From the NCBI GenBank assembly GCA_964395065.1, contig CAYNAM010000011.1, forward strand, positions 1 through 37,821: a stretch of 37,821 nt of DNA, read 5' to 3'. The notes beneath the pieces were generated by a model that was not told the DNA's origin, ran no database searches, and saw only the letters and a list, made by a program, of their open reading frames with translations. Within the stretch, counting starts at the first letter, position 1, and the number at the start of each line of letters is the position of its first letter. Origin of the DNA: Entomomonas sp964395065 (GTDB lineage Bacteria > Pseudomonadota > Gammaproteobacteria > Pseudomonadales > Pseudomonadaceae). A program made the position numbers and the translations under genes. Below, in pieces: positions 22,780 through 30,820 of this stretch.

Positions 22780-22814
22780 GCAATGGGCAAATAGAACATT
22801 ACTTTATAATTTAA

Positions 22815-22891
22815 TGGCGCGCTCGAGAGGATTCGAACCTCTGACCGCTCGGTTCGTAGCCGAGTACTCTATCCAGCTGAGCTACGAGCGC
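22815..22891 (-). tRNA. tRNA-Arg (anticodon ACG), copy 2
   Basis: This copy is identical to the 22703-22779 gene and is promoter-proximal. The anticodon is ACG, CCA is encoded and the acceptor is GCGCTCG/CGAGCGC. Exact identity over 77 bases in tandem indicates recent duplication or ongoing gene conversion. Confidence 0.97.
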
Positions 22892-22930
22892 ACAATAAAA
22901 CAATAAAGCAAGTCTTAATTGCAGTCGCGA

Positions 22931-22959
22931 ACTATACGCTATAACTTAAATTTGAGCAA
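22931..22959 (-). promoter_or_regulatory. Sigma-70 promoter of the tRNA-Arg pair
   Basis: Read on the minus strand, TTGCTC (22954-22959) and TATAGT (22931-22936) are 17 bases apart. The discriminator that follows is GC-rich (TCGCGACTGC), the feature associated with stringent control of stable RNA genes. The start is predicted near 22924, about 30 bases before the first tRNA. Confidence 0.75.
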
Positions 22960-23045
22960 GAGTTTATTGTAAATTATTTACTAAGGTTGTAGAAATTATT
23001 ATTACGAATATGTAAAGAATAAAATAATCTTGGGATGTGAATAAT

Positions 23046-23076
23046 AAAAAAGGCTACTTTATGTGTAGCCTTTTTT
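23046..23076. terminator. Terminator of rpoH
   Basis: AAAAAAGGCTAC (23046-23057) pairs with GTAGCCTTTTTT (23065-23076) around a 7-base loop, 3 bases past the rpoH stop. A and T runs on both sides make it functional in either direction. Leftward use ends rpoH. Confidence 0.9.
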
Positions 23077-23079
23077 CAT

Positions 23080-23940
23080 TTACGCTTCTATCAACATATT
23101 TCGCTTTAATTTATCCATTGCATTCTTTTCTAACTGACGAATACGTTCAGCGGATACATTGTATTTTTCTGCTAAATCATGCAGTGTGGCTTTGTTATCT
23201 GATAACCAACGCTGTTGTAGTATATCCTTACTACGCTCATCCAACATTTCAAGTGCATCATGTAGGTTGTTTGTAGAGCTATCAGACCAGTCAGCATCTT
23301 CTAGCTGGATTGCAGGGTTATAGCGATTATCCTCTAAATAAGCCGCAGGCGTATAAAGTGCTGCTTCATCTTCATCATCCGATGCAGGGTCAAACGCCAT
23401 ATCAGAACCTGTTAAACGGCTTTCCATTTCGCGGATATCTTTTGCATCAACGCCTAGCTCTTGTGCAACATTTGCAACTTCTTCATTGTTTAACCAATTT
23501 AAGCGCTTCTTCTTACTACGCAAATTAAAGAAAAGTTTACGTTGTGCTTTGGTCGTTGCTATTTTGACTATACGCCAGTTTTTAAGGATAAACTCGTGGA
23601 TCTCTGCCTTAATCCAATGTACGGCGAACGAAATAAGACGTACGCCTACTTCTGGATTAAAGCGTTTAACGGCTTTCATTAAGCCAACATTACCTTCTTG
23701 AATAAGGTCTGCTTGTGGTAATCCATAACCGGCATAACTACGTGCAATATGGATAACAAAACGTAAATGAGCCAATACTAACTGACGTGCAGCATCTAAG
23801 TCTTGTTCATAATAGAGCCGATCTGCCAGTTCATGCTCCTGTTCTGCCGTTAACAACGGCAAGCTATTTACGGAATGCACATAAGCTTCCAGATTGGCTC
23901 CCGGTGTTAAAAGTTGAGCAGAAATTAGGTTTTTTGACAT
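23080..23940 (-). CDS. rpoH: RNA polymerase heat-shock sigma factor sigma-32
   Basis: RpoH directs transcription of heat-shock genes such as hslVU, whose sigma-32 promoter lies in this window. The 286-residue protein has region 1.2, region 2 (LRFVIHIARSYAGYGLPQADLIQEGNVGLMKAVKRF), and the RpoH-specific box QRKLFFNLR at 133-141. Region 4.2 near the C-terminus reads TLHDLAEKYNVSAERIRQLEKNAMDKL. The length is normal. It lies just downstream of ftsYEX on the same strand, a conserved arrangement. Temperature control by mRNA folding is known in E. coli and cannot be judged here. Confidence 0.96.
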   Translation of the reverse strand: MSKNLISAQLLTPGANLEAYVHSVNSLPLLTAEQEHELADRLYYEQDLDAARQLVLAHLRFVIHIARSYAGYGLPQADLIQEGNVGLMKAVKRFNPEVGVRLISFAVHWIKAEIHEFILKNWRIVKIATTKAQRKLFFNLRSKKKRLNWLNNEEVANVAQELGVDAKDIREMESRLTGSDMAFDPASDDEDEAALYTPAAYLEDNRYNPAIQLEDADWSDSSTNNLHDALEMLDERSKDILQQRWLSDNKATLHDLAEKYNVSAERIRQLEKNAMDKLKRNMLIEA

Positions 23941-24005
23941 TCGATTCTCCTAAGAAGTGATCTACCTAATATAATTAAATAAAATCGTATTAGGCGCTAT
24001 TATAT

Positions 24006-24034
24006 TTAGACTATAAAGAATATTAAATAGTTCC
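24006..24034 (-). promoter_or_regulatory. Possible envelope-stress (AlgU/sigma-E-type) promoter of rpoH
   Basis: On the minus strand GGAACTA (24028-24034) and TCTAA (24006-24010) are separated by 17 bases, close to the AlgU/sigma-E pattern GAACTT-N16/17-TCTGA. A TATAAT hexamer at 23999-24004 without a good -35 may mark a sigma-70 start as well. In P. aeruginosa and E. coli rpoH is known to have such an extracytoplasmic-stress promoter. The assignment rests on the motif and position only. Confidence 0.5.
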
Positions 24035-24092
24035 GCCACTAATAAGTTTTTTTAAATTATTTCATGGGTGTAACTTATTGTTTTTTTATGGG

Positions 24093-25070
24093 TTATCTTG
24101 GGGCTAGTTCACGAAGATGTTTAGCAACAGCAAGCCATGCTCCAATCCATCCCAATAAAACAGCGCCAATGATTAATGAAAATGCGTCTTCAAGGGAAAC
24201 ACTTGATAACTTAAAGTCACTGGCGTACAGGCCTGCTAATTTTATGACATAAGTATTAATCCAATTCAAACCAAATGCTAATAATGCCCATGCCAAAAGT
24301 CCTGACATAAGACCGTAGAGTGCTCCCATGTAGATGAATGGACGACGTATATAACCATCAGTACCACCTACTAATTTAATCACTTCTATTTCTGCACGAC
24401 GGTTTTCAATGGCTAAGCGGATTGTATTACCAATAACTAACAATAATGCTGCAATTAAAAGCACCGTAATGCCAAAAACAAATTTTTCACCTAGCTTAAG
24501 AATAGCCATTAAACGCTCAACCCATTGCATATCTAGTTCTGCACGGTCGACAGAGGGTAATGCTTGTAGTTCTTTTTCAAGTGAAACAATAGCTGTTTGT
24601 TCAAGCTCTTTTGGAGTTACGACAATAACTGCTGGCAGAGGATTGTTTGGGAGAGCCTGCAGTGCTTCACCTAATCCCGTTTGTTCTTGAAACTCTTTAA
24701 CGGCTTGTTCTTGGGTAATCAATTTTGTTGATACAATTGCAGGATTTTGTTTTAGCTCTTCTTGTAATTTTATGGCCTGCTCATCATCTACATCTAAATG
24801 TAAAAATAAAGAAATCTGAGCAGCTTGCTGCCATGAACCCGCTAAAGTGTTAACGTTTTTTAAGATGATGGATAGTCCCATTGGTAAGCTGAGCGCAACG
24901 GCAATGACAAGGCAGGTAAAAAAACTACCAAAAGGGTGTCGTATTAGTCGCAAAAAGCTGTCTGTAAAACTAGCTTGGTGGCTTTCTATCCATGCATGAA
25001 AAAGTTGTGAAAAGGTAGGATCATCGCTGAGTCTTTTTTCATGATCACGTTTTGGTTTTACTTCATTCAT
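24093..25070 (-). CDS. ftsX: Cell division protein FtsX
   Basis: FtsX is the membrane half of the FtsEX ABC-type complex that controls septal peptidoglycan hydrolases. The 325-residue protein has a cytosolic N-terminal tail, TM1 at about 51-72 (FTCLVIAVALSLPMGLSII), a periplasmic domain (about 75-195) and three more membrane segments (about 197-220, 246-270, 294-316). The VIKLVGGTDGYIRRPFIYMGALYGL stretch is the conserved ABC-permease part. Its ATG overlaps the ftsE stop by one base (TAATG), indicating coupled translation. Confidence 0.94.
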   Translation of the reverse strand: MNEVKPKRDHEKRLSDDPTFSQLFHAWIESHQASFTDSFLRLIRHPFGSFFTCLVIAVALSLPMGLSIILKNVNTLAGSWQQAAQISLFLHLDVDDEQAIKLQEELKQNPAIVSTKLITQEQAVKEFQEQTGLGEALQALPNNPLPAVIVVTPKELEQTAIVSLEKELQALPSVDRAELDMQWVERLMAILKLGEKFVFGITVLLIAALLLVIGNTIRLAIENRRAEIEVIKLVGGTDGYIRRPFIYMGALYGLMSGLLAWALLAFGLNWINTYVIKLAGLYASDFKLSSVSLEDAFSLIIGAVLLGWIGAWLAVAKHLRELAPR

Positions 25071-25738
25071 TAAGCGGCTTCTCCATCACCAATTAAGCGG
25101 CCACGTTGCAATGTTAATAAGCGATGACGCATACGAGCGATCAGTGCTAAGTCATGGCTGGCAATAAGAACTGTTGTTCCTAAGCTATTAATATCTTGAA
25201 AAATCCCCATGATTTCAGAGGCTAGACGGGGGTCTAGATTCCCCGTTGGTTCATCCGCGAGTAATAGTAAAGGTTGGTGAACAATCGCTCTGGCAATACC
25301 AACACGTTGCTGTTGCCCAGTTGATATGTCGTTGGGAAGTTGATCTGCTTTTTCTTTAAGACCTACTCGGTCAAGAGCAGTCATTACACGCTTATAAATA
25401 TCATCTTTGCTCATCCCTAGAATTTGTAAAGGGAGTGCAACATTAGCAAAAACATTACGATCAAAAAGTAATTGATGGTTCTGGAAAACAACGCCTATTT
25501 GGCGTCTTAAGAAAGGTATGTGTGCAGTGGAAATACGGGATAAGTCCTGTCCTGCTAGTATGATTTTACCAGCCGTTGGACGCTCCATTGCCAATAGTAA
25601 TCGCAAAAGCGTACTTTTTCCTGCGCCAGAGTGGCCTGTGACAAATAGAAACTCACCACGCTTTACATGGAAAGAAAGTTCATGTAAACCAATGTGGCCG
25701 TTTGGATAGCGTTTTGCTACATGATCAAAGCGTATCAT
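25070..25738 (-). CDS. ftsE: Cell division ATP-binding protein FtsE
   Basis: The 222-residue ABC ATPase partners FtsX. It has Walker A GHSGAGKS (about 35-42), the Q-loop in GVVFQNHQLL, Walker B LLLLADEPTG, the D-loop and the switch His in IASHDLAL. The signature motif reads ISTGQQQR rather than the common LSGGQ/E, a change I believe is tolerated in related FtsE proteins. It starts 2 bases after ftsY in the ftsY-ftsE-ftsX operon. Confidence 0.95.
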   Translation of the reverse strand: MIRFDHVAKRYPNGHIGLHELSFHVKRGEFLFVTGHSGAGKSTLLRLLLAMERPTAGKIILAGQDLSRISTAHIPFLRRQIGVVFQNHQLLFDRNVFANVALPLQILGMSKDDIYKRVMTALDRVGLKEKADQLPNDISTGQQQRVGIARAIVHQPLLLLADEPTGNLDPRLASEIMGIFQDINSLGTTVLIASHDLALIARMRHRLLTLQRGRLIGDGEAA

Positions 25739-25740
25739 GA

Positions 25741-27141
25741 TTAATCCTTGAAAATAGCTTGTACAAATGACTCTGCCTCAAATGGGCGTAAATCATCTAT
25801 TCCTTCACCAACGCCAATGTAACGAATAGGAAGTTGCATTTGGTTGGCTAAGGCAAAAATAACACCACCTTTTGCTGTTCCATCTAATTTTGTTAACGCA
25901 ATACCTGATAAAGGAACGGCTTGATTAAACAGTTTAGCTTGGCTTAATGCATTTTGGCCAGTTCCTGCATCTAGTACCAATAAGGTTTCATGGGGAGCTG
26001 ATTCGTCAATTTTGGTTATGACGCGGCGAACTTTTTTCAGCTCCTCCATAAGGTTTTCTTTGTTATGAAGTCTACCTGCTGTGTCTGCAATTAAAACATC
26101 GATACCTTTTGATTTGGCTGATTGTACCGCATCAAATATAACAGAAGCCGAGTCTGCCCCTGTATGTTGAGCAACTACAGGAATCCCATTTCTGTCACCC
26201 CATACTTGTAGTTGTTCTACTGCTGCTGCACGGAAAGTATCGCCTGCGGCTAGCATTACTTTTTTACCATCGAGTTGTAGTTTTTTGGTGAGTTTGCCAA
26301 TGGTCGTTGTTTTTCCTGCACCATTGACACCCACAACGAGTATAACGAAGGGTTTATGCTCATTGCTAATTGCTAGTGGTTGCTCAACAGGTTTTAGCAT
26401 ATCAACAAGCTCTTGTTTGAGTGCTTGGTATAGCGCACCACTATCTGCTAGTTGGTTACGTTGAATTTTTTTAGTTAAACTTTCAATAATGGTGTTGGTT
26501 GCATCAAAACCAACATCAGATGTTAGCAGTAATGTTTCTATTTCTTCTAAAAGCTCATCGTCAATTTCTTTTTTACCTAAGAAAATACTGGCGATGCCTT
26601 CGCCTAATGAGGCGCTAGTTTTTGCTAGCCCTTGTTTAAGCCTTGCAAAAAAACCTTTCTTTTCGGGTGTCGTTACATCATTATTCTCTGTCTCTGTCTC
26701 TGTCTCTGTCTCTGTCTCTGTCTCTGTCTCTGTCTTGTTAGTTGTTGGTGTATCTCTTTCTAGTGGTTCAATGGAGGGGGAGTTTCTTTCTTCTATCTGC
26801 TGTTCATCTGCTTTTATTTCAGATGTCGCTGTCTTAATATTTTCTGTTTCTGGTATTTCTAGTGCTGTTTCCTCTTGTGTGACGGTTGGTTCAGCAAGAG
26901 AGGTGGTGTGTACCTCATTAGAAGTTAATGGCTCAATGGGATTGTCTATTTTTTTTGGTTCTACAGCAGATGGCGGAGTGCTATCTGCTTCTATAGAAGC
27001 TTTTAGTGTTTCTTCTGAGGCTAAGTTTTCGGTAGGCTCTTCCGGTGTATCTGTTTTAGGTTTGCGGCGAAACCAACTAAAGAGACCTTTCTTTTCTTTA
27101 TCTTCTGTAGGGGGATTTTGATTATCTTTAGTGTTTGACAT
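25741..27141 (-). CDS. ftsY: Signal recognition particle receptor FtsY
   Basis: FtsY docks ribosome-SRP complexes at the membrane and hydrolyses GTP with Ffh. The 466-residue protein has a long acidic A domain (about 1-150) rich in Glu and Thr, including a pure Thr-Glu tract at about 136-152. The four-helix N domain begins at GFFARLKQGLAKTSASLGEGI, and the G domain carries GVNGAGKTTTIGKL (P-loop), AAGDTFRAAAVEQL, DTAGR and TKLDGTAKGG. The start MSNTKDNQN precedes KGLFSWFRRK, a basic amphipathic membrane-targeting segment. It heads ftsY-ftsE-ftsX and is divergent from the M16 peptidase genes. Confidence 0.96.
   Translation of the reverse strand: MSNTKDNQNPPTEDKEKKGLFSWFRRKPKTDTPEEPTENLASEETLKASIEADSTPPSAVEPKKIDNPIEPLTSNEVHTTSLAEPTVTQEETALEIPETENIKTATSEIKADEQQIEERNSPSIEPLERDTPTTNKTETETETETETETETENNDVTTPEKKGFFARLKQGLAKTSASLGEGIASIFLGKKEIDDELLEEIETLLLTSDVGFDATNTIIESLTKKIQRNQLADSGALYQALKQELVDMLKPVEQPLAISNEHKPFVILVVGVNGAGKTTTIGKLTKKLQLDGKKVMLAAGDTFRAAAVEQLQVWGDRNGIPVVAQHTGADSASVIFDAVQSAKSKGIDVLIADTAGRLHNKENLMEELKKVRRVITKIDESAPHETLLVLDAGTGQNALSQAKLFNQAVPLSGIALTKLDGTAKGGVIFALANQMQLPIRYIGVGEGIDDLRPFEAESFVQAIFKD
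26686..26733 (-). repeat. Hexanucleotide tandem repeat inside ftsY (8 copies)
   Basis: The plus strand carries eight perfect copies of CTCTGT. On the coding strand they are ACAGAG, which encode alternating Thr-Glu. The unit is a multiple of three, so slippage changes tract length without shifting the frame. It lies in the disordered acidic A domain, where length is poorly constrained. Confidence 0.95.
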
Positions 27142-27315
27142 AAGCCGATTTATCTCAATAACAATTCTATGTATAAATTATGTAACAAAGCATTAGATGC
27201 TAAATAAGTGTTAGCTTTGGTACATTATGATCAATAAATGTATTATCCTAACATATTGTAGTGGATTGTTAGTATTCAATCATACTATATTTTCTAGCTA
27301 AAACAGGTAGGTTTA

Positions 27316-28665
27316 ATGATTATTCGCCATCTAGTAATGTCTTTAAGCATTACGGTTCTTTCTTTTAATATTTTTGCAGCGCCAATACAATCAACTCATG
27401 AGTTTACTTTGGATAATGGGCTTAAAGTGATTGTGCGAGAGGATCATCGTGCTCCTGTTATTGTTTCGCAACTCTGGTATAAAGTTGGTTCAAGCTTTGA
27501 GGCACCAGGCTCTACAGGATTGTCACATGCCCTAGAACATATGATGTTTAAGGGCAGTAGTAAAGCAGGACCCGGTGAGGCATCACAAATACTTAGTAAT
27601 TTAGGTGTTCAAGAGAATGCCTTCACGTCAGATGATGTAACGGTTTACTATCAAGTTTTAGCCAAAGATAGGCTTCCTGTAGCGTTAGAGCTGGAAGCCG
27701 ATAGAATGGCAACATTAAAAATACCAACGGATGAGTTTTCTAAAGAAATTGAGGTGATTAAAGAGGAGCGTAGATTACGCACGGATGATAACCCTAACGC
27801 ATTAGCTTATGAGCGTTTTAGAAGTTTGGCTTATCCTGCCAGTGGTTATCACAACCCACCGATCGGTTGGCGCGCTGACTTGGATCGTATGAATGTTGAG
27901 GATTTAAGGGCATGGTATCACCGCTGGTACGCGCCTAATAATGCTGTATTGGTCTTGGTGGGAGACATTACCGTGGATGAGGCTAAAAAACAGGCTAATC
28001 AGTGGTTCGGTCATATTCCAAGGCAGCCTGGTATTATCGCTAAAAAGCCATTAGAACTGTCTAATCCTGGGGATAGGAAGCTGAATATCCATGTGAAAGC
28101 ACAGCTTCCTACACTATTGATGGGATTTAATGTACCTAGCCTTTCAACAGCAGAAAATAAGAGAGATGTTTATACGCTAGAGCTGATAGCTGCATTACTG
28201 GATGGCGGTAATAGTGCACGTTTAACCACTGAATTAGAATTAAAGCAAGAATTAGTAACGGGGGCTGGAGCTGGATACTCAGCGGTTACGCGGGGTGATA
28301 CGTTATTTATTTTTAATGCCTTGCCTAATACGCAAAAGGGTAAGACACTTGCAGAGGTTGAAAAGGGAGTTTGGCAGTTATTAGATCAGTTAAAAACTAC
28401 AAAGCCAACGAAAGAAGAACTAGATAGGGTGAAGGCACAATTAATAGCTGCATTGGTTTACTCACGAGATTCTATTTCTAGTCAGGCCATGATGATAGGA
28501 ACATTAGAGGCTGTTGATCTTTCTTGGCAGTTGTACGATAAGGAGTTGGAGGAGATAGAGGCTGTAACGCCTGAAGATATTCAACGAGTAGCTAAAAAAT
28601 ATTTTATTCGTGATCGTTTAACAACGGCTTATGTTTTACCAGAAAAGGAGAATAATAATGACTAA
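27316..28665 (+). CDS. M16-family zinc peptidase, active subunit
   Basis: A periplasmic or outer-membrane-facing pitrilysin/processing-peptidase-type protease of 449 residues. It has a signal peptide (about 1-21, ending IFAAP). The inverted zinc motif HALEH is at residues 71-75, with the downstream EVIKEERRLRTDDNPNALAYERF region that supplies the third zinc ligand. Two M16 domains are present, the second from about 220 (LLMGFNVPS). It is paired with an M16 gene lacking the zinc motif, overlapping by 8 bases, as in Pseudomonas next to ftsY. The natural substrate is unknown. Confidence 0.93.
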   Translation: MIIRHLVMSLSITVLSFNIFAAPIQSTHEFTLDNGLKVIVREDHRAPVIVSQLWYKVGSSFEAPGSTGLSHALEHMMFKGSSKAGPGEASQILSNLGVQENAFTSDDVTVYYQVLAKDRLPVALELEADRMATLKIPTDEFSKEIEVIKEERRLRTDDNPNALAYERFRSLAYPASGYHNPPIGWRADLDRMNVEDLRAWYHRWYAPNNAVLVLVGDITVDEAKKQANQWFGHIPRQPGIIAKKPLELSNPGDRKLNIHVKAQLPTLLMGFNVPSLSTAENKRDVYTLELIAALLDGGNSARLTTELELKQELVTGAGAGYSAVTRGDTLFIFNALPNTQKGKTLAEVEKGVWQLLDQLKTTKPTKEELDRVKAQLIAALVYSRDSISSQAMMIGTLEAVDLSWQLYDKELEEIEAVTPEDIQRVAKKYFIRDRLTTAYVLPEKENNND

Positions 28666-30103
28666 TTGGAAAAAGAAAGTATGGATTCTTCCATTAGCAA
28701 TGGCTTGTTCTCTCTCCTTTGCTAGTAATAGCTATGCAAAAATGGAGGTTGGTGCTAAAGTCCAATCATTGTCTCAATTAAGCCAGTCAGCACCAACGGT
28801 ACGTCATCTCAATATTGAAGAGTGGCATACTCGTGCAGGTAGTAAGGTGTTATTTGTTGAAACACATGAGTTGCCTATGTTTGATATTCAGTTGACGTTT
28901 GCAGCGGGTAGTAGTCGTGATGGTAATAAACCAGGTGTTGCCTTATTAACCAATGCAATGCTTGATGAAGGTGTTAAAGGTAAGGATGTAACCGCTATAG
29001 CTGAAACCTTTGAAGGGATAGGGGCAGATTTTGGTAATGGTGCTTACCGTGATATGGCTGTTGTTTCATTACGCAGTTTGGCTGAGGTTAAGAAGAGTCA
29101 AGTAGCATTGGACTTATTAACAGAGGTTGTCAGTGCGCCTACGTTTCCAGAAAGTTCATTCGCGCGACTGAAAAATCAATTATTAACAGGGTTTGAAATT
29201 GACAAAAAAACGCCCAGTAAAATAATGACAAAAACTTTTTATGATAAGCTTTATGGCGATCATCCTTATGCACATAACAGTGCAGGTAATGTTGAAAGCG
29301 TTAAGAGGATGACGATTAAAGATTTGGAAAATTTCTACAAAAAGAACTATACAGCAAAGAATTTAGTCATTGCCATTGTTGGGGATTTATCAAAAAAACA
29401 AGCTGAAGAAATGGCAGAGAAAATTTCTGACTCTTTACCCGAAGGTGAGCAGTTACCATCAATAGCTAGTCCAGTACCCACTAAATCAGGTAAATACCAT
29501 ACAGAGTTTACTTCTCAGCAGATGCATATTAGCATGGGGGAATTAGGCGTTACTCGTAATGACCCCGATTATGTGGCACTGTCTGTTGGTAATCAAATTT
29601 TGGGTGGGGGTAATTTAACTTCTCGTCTCATGAAAGAGGTAAGGGAGCGTAGGGGCTTAACCTATGGCATTTACTCGGGATTTTCAACCATGCAAGTGGC
29701 AGGTCCTTTCTCTATCGGTCTTCAAACACGTGCTGAAATGACTGAGGCTACCATTGAGCTTATTAAAGAGGTTGTACGTGATTACTTAGCTAAAGGCCCA
29801 ACGCAACAAGAGCTTGATGATACAAAGCGTGAAATTGCAGGAAACTTTCCACTTGTTAATGCGAGTAATGCCAGTATAGTAGGGCAATTGGGAGCAATAG
29901 GTTTTTATAATTTACCTTTAAATTATTTAGAAGATTACATGAGTAAGGTGCAAGCATTGACTGTCGAGCAAGTTAAGACAGCTATGAATAAGCATATAAA
30001 TGTGGATGACTTTATTGTTGTAACTGTAGGGCCTACTGTTAAGCAGCAAGCATTACCAGCACCAACGGAAATAAAAAGCAACGTGATGGGAGCACCGAAC
30101 TAA
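28658..30103 (+). CDS. M16-family peptidase-like protein, non-catalytic partner
   Basis: The 481-residue partner of the preceding zinc peptidase. The start at 28658 follows AAAAGGAG at 7-base spacing and gives a signal peptide (MTNWKKKVWILPLAMACSLSFASNSYA). At the position of the zinc motif the sequence is TNAMLDEG, so HXXEH is absent. The glycine-rich GGGNLTSRLMKEVRERRGLTYGIYSGF segment, characteristic of the substrate-binding partner subunit, is well conserved. An active plus inactive M16 pair normally forms a heterodimer. It overlaps the upstream gene by 8 bases, and rsmD follows after 1 base. Confidence 0.93.
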   Translation: MTNWKKKVWILPLAMACSLSFASNSYAKMEVGAKVQSLSQLSQSAPTVRHLNIEEWHTRAGSKVLFVETHELPMFDIQLTFAAGSSRDGNKPGVALLTNAMLDEGVKGKDVTAIAETFEGIGADFGNGAYRDMAVVSLRSLAEVKKSQVALDLLTEVVSAPTFPESSFARLKNQLLTGFEIDKKTPSKIMTKTFYDKLYGDHPYAHNSAGNVESVKRMTIKDLENFYKKNYTAKNLVIAIVGDLSKKQAEEMAEKISDSLPEGEQLPSIASPVPTKSGKYHTEFTSQQMHISMGELGVTRNDPDYVALSVGNQILGGGNLTSRLMKEVRERRGLTYGIYSGFSTMQVAGPFSIGLQTRAEMTEATIELIKEVVRDYLAKGPTQQELDDTKREIAGNFPLVNASNASIVGQLGAIGFYNLPLNYLEDYMSKVQALTVEQVKTAMNKHINVDDFIVVTVGPTVKQQALPAPTEIKSNVMGAPN

Positions 30104-30104
30104 C

Positions 30105-30665
30105 GTGGCAGTAAAGCAAGGTCAGTTAAGAATTATTGGTGGTGAGTGGCGTAGCCGAAAGTTGACAATTCTTGATGCTGAAGGGTTACGTCCAACACCT
30201 GATCGTGTGAGAGAAACGTTATTTAATTGGCTTGCGCCCTATATTGAGGGCGCAAATGTTTTAGATTTGTTTGTTGGAAGTGGTGCGCTATCATTAGAGG
30301 CATTATCACGTGGTGCTAGCCATGCTACCTTGTTAGATGTAAACGTTTCGGTTATAAACCACTTAAAAAAACAAATACAATTATTAAATTGCCAAAAGGT
30401 GACGTTATTAAACCAAAGTGCGCTGTTGTTTTTGGATAAACCCGCGATCCAAAAGGTCGACTTGGTTTTTTTAGATCCACCGTTTGGCAAAGCAATGCTT
30501 GAGCCATGCTGTAAACTATTAGCAGAAAATCAGTGGCTAACTGATAATGCTTGGGTTTACACAGAGTCTGAATTATCACCAACCCAACTTGTGATGCCAA
30601 GTAGTTGGACTGCTTACCGTGAAAAGAAAGCAGGACAGGTTTATTATACCTTGTGGCACACGTAG
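30105..30665 (+). CDS. rsmD: 16S rRNA (guanine(966)-N(2))-methyltransferase RsmD
   Basis: RsmD methylates N2 of G966 in 16S rRNA. The 186-residue protein contains LRIIGGEWRSRKL, the substrate-binding LRPTPDRVRETLFNWL, SAM motif VLDLFVGSGALSLEALSRGA (about 46-65) and the catalytic LDPPF (NPPY-type) motif. The start is GTG, one base after the M16 gene, so translation is probably coupled. The Pseudomonas neighbourhood of rsmD, M16 pair and divergent ftsY is retained. Confidence 0.95.
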   Translation: MAVKQGQLRIIGGEWRSRKLTILDAEGLRPTPDRVRETLFNWLAPYIEGANVLDLFVGSGALSLEALSRGASHATLLDVNVSVINHLKKQIQLLNCQKVTLLNQSALLFLDKPAIQKVDLVFLDPPFGKAMLEPCCKLLAENQWLTDNAWVYTESELSPTQLVMPSSWTAYREKKAGQVYYTLWHT

Positions 30666-30744
30666 TAATAGGTGTTAGCATTAACTTGGTGCTTCTTTAT
30701 TATTGCTAGTAATGTTGCGATTATGGTGAAAGAATTCTTAAAAA

Positions 30745-30780
30745 TAATAGGTCTCCCACTATAGTGTGAGTGACCTATTA
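30745..30780 (-). terminator. Terminator of the autotransporter gene
   Basis: TAATAGGTC (30745-30753) pairs with GACCTATTA (30772-30780), and the palindrome CACTATAGTG lies inside the loop. On the minus strand the stem is followed by TTTTTAAG, a usable uridine tract. It lies between converging rsmD and the autotransporter gene. The other strand continues AAAATATC and would terminate poorly. Confidence 0.7.
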
Positions 30781-30820
30781 AAATATCTATGAGAGTATAA
30801 GAAAAAAATTAAGTTTCTGA

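Noticed and set aside
26489..27121. 210-codon open frame antisense to ftsY
   Set aside because: It is a Ser/Val-rich low-complexity shadow of the acidic FtsY domain, with no family resemblance or independent signal.
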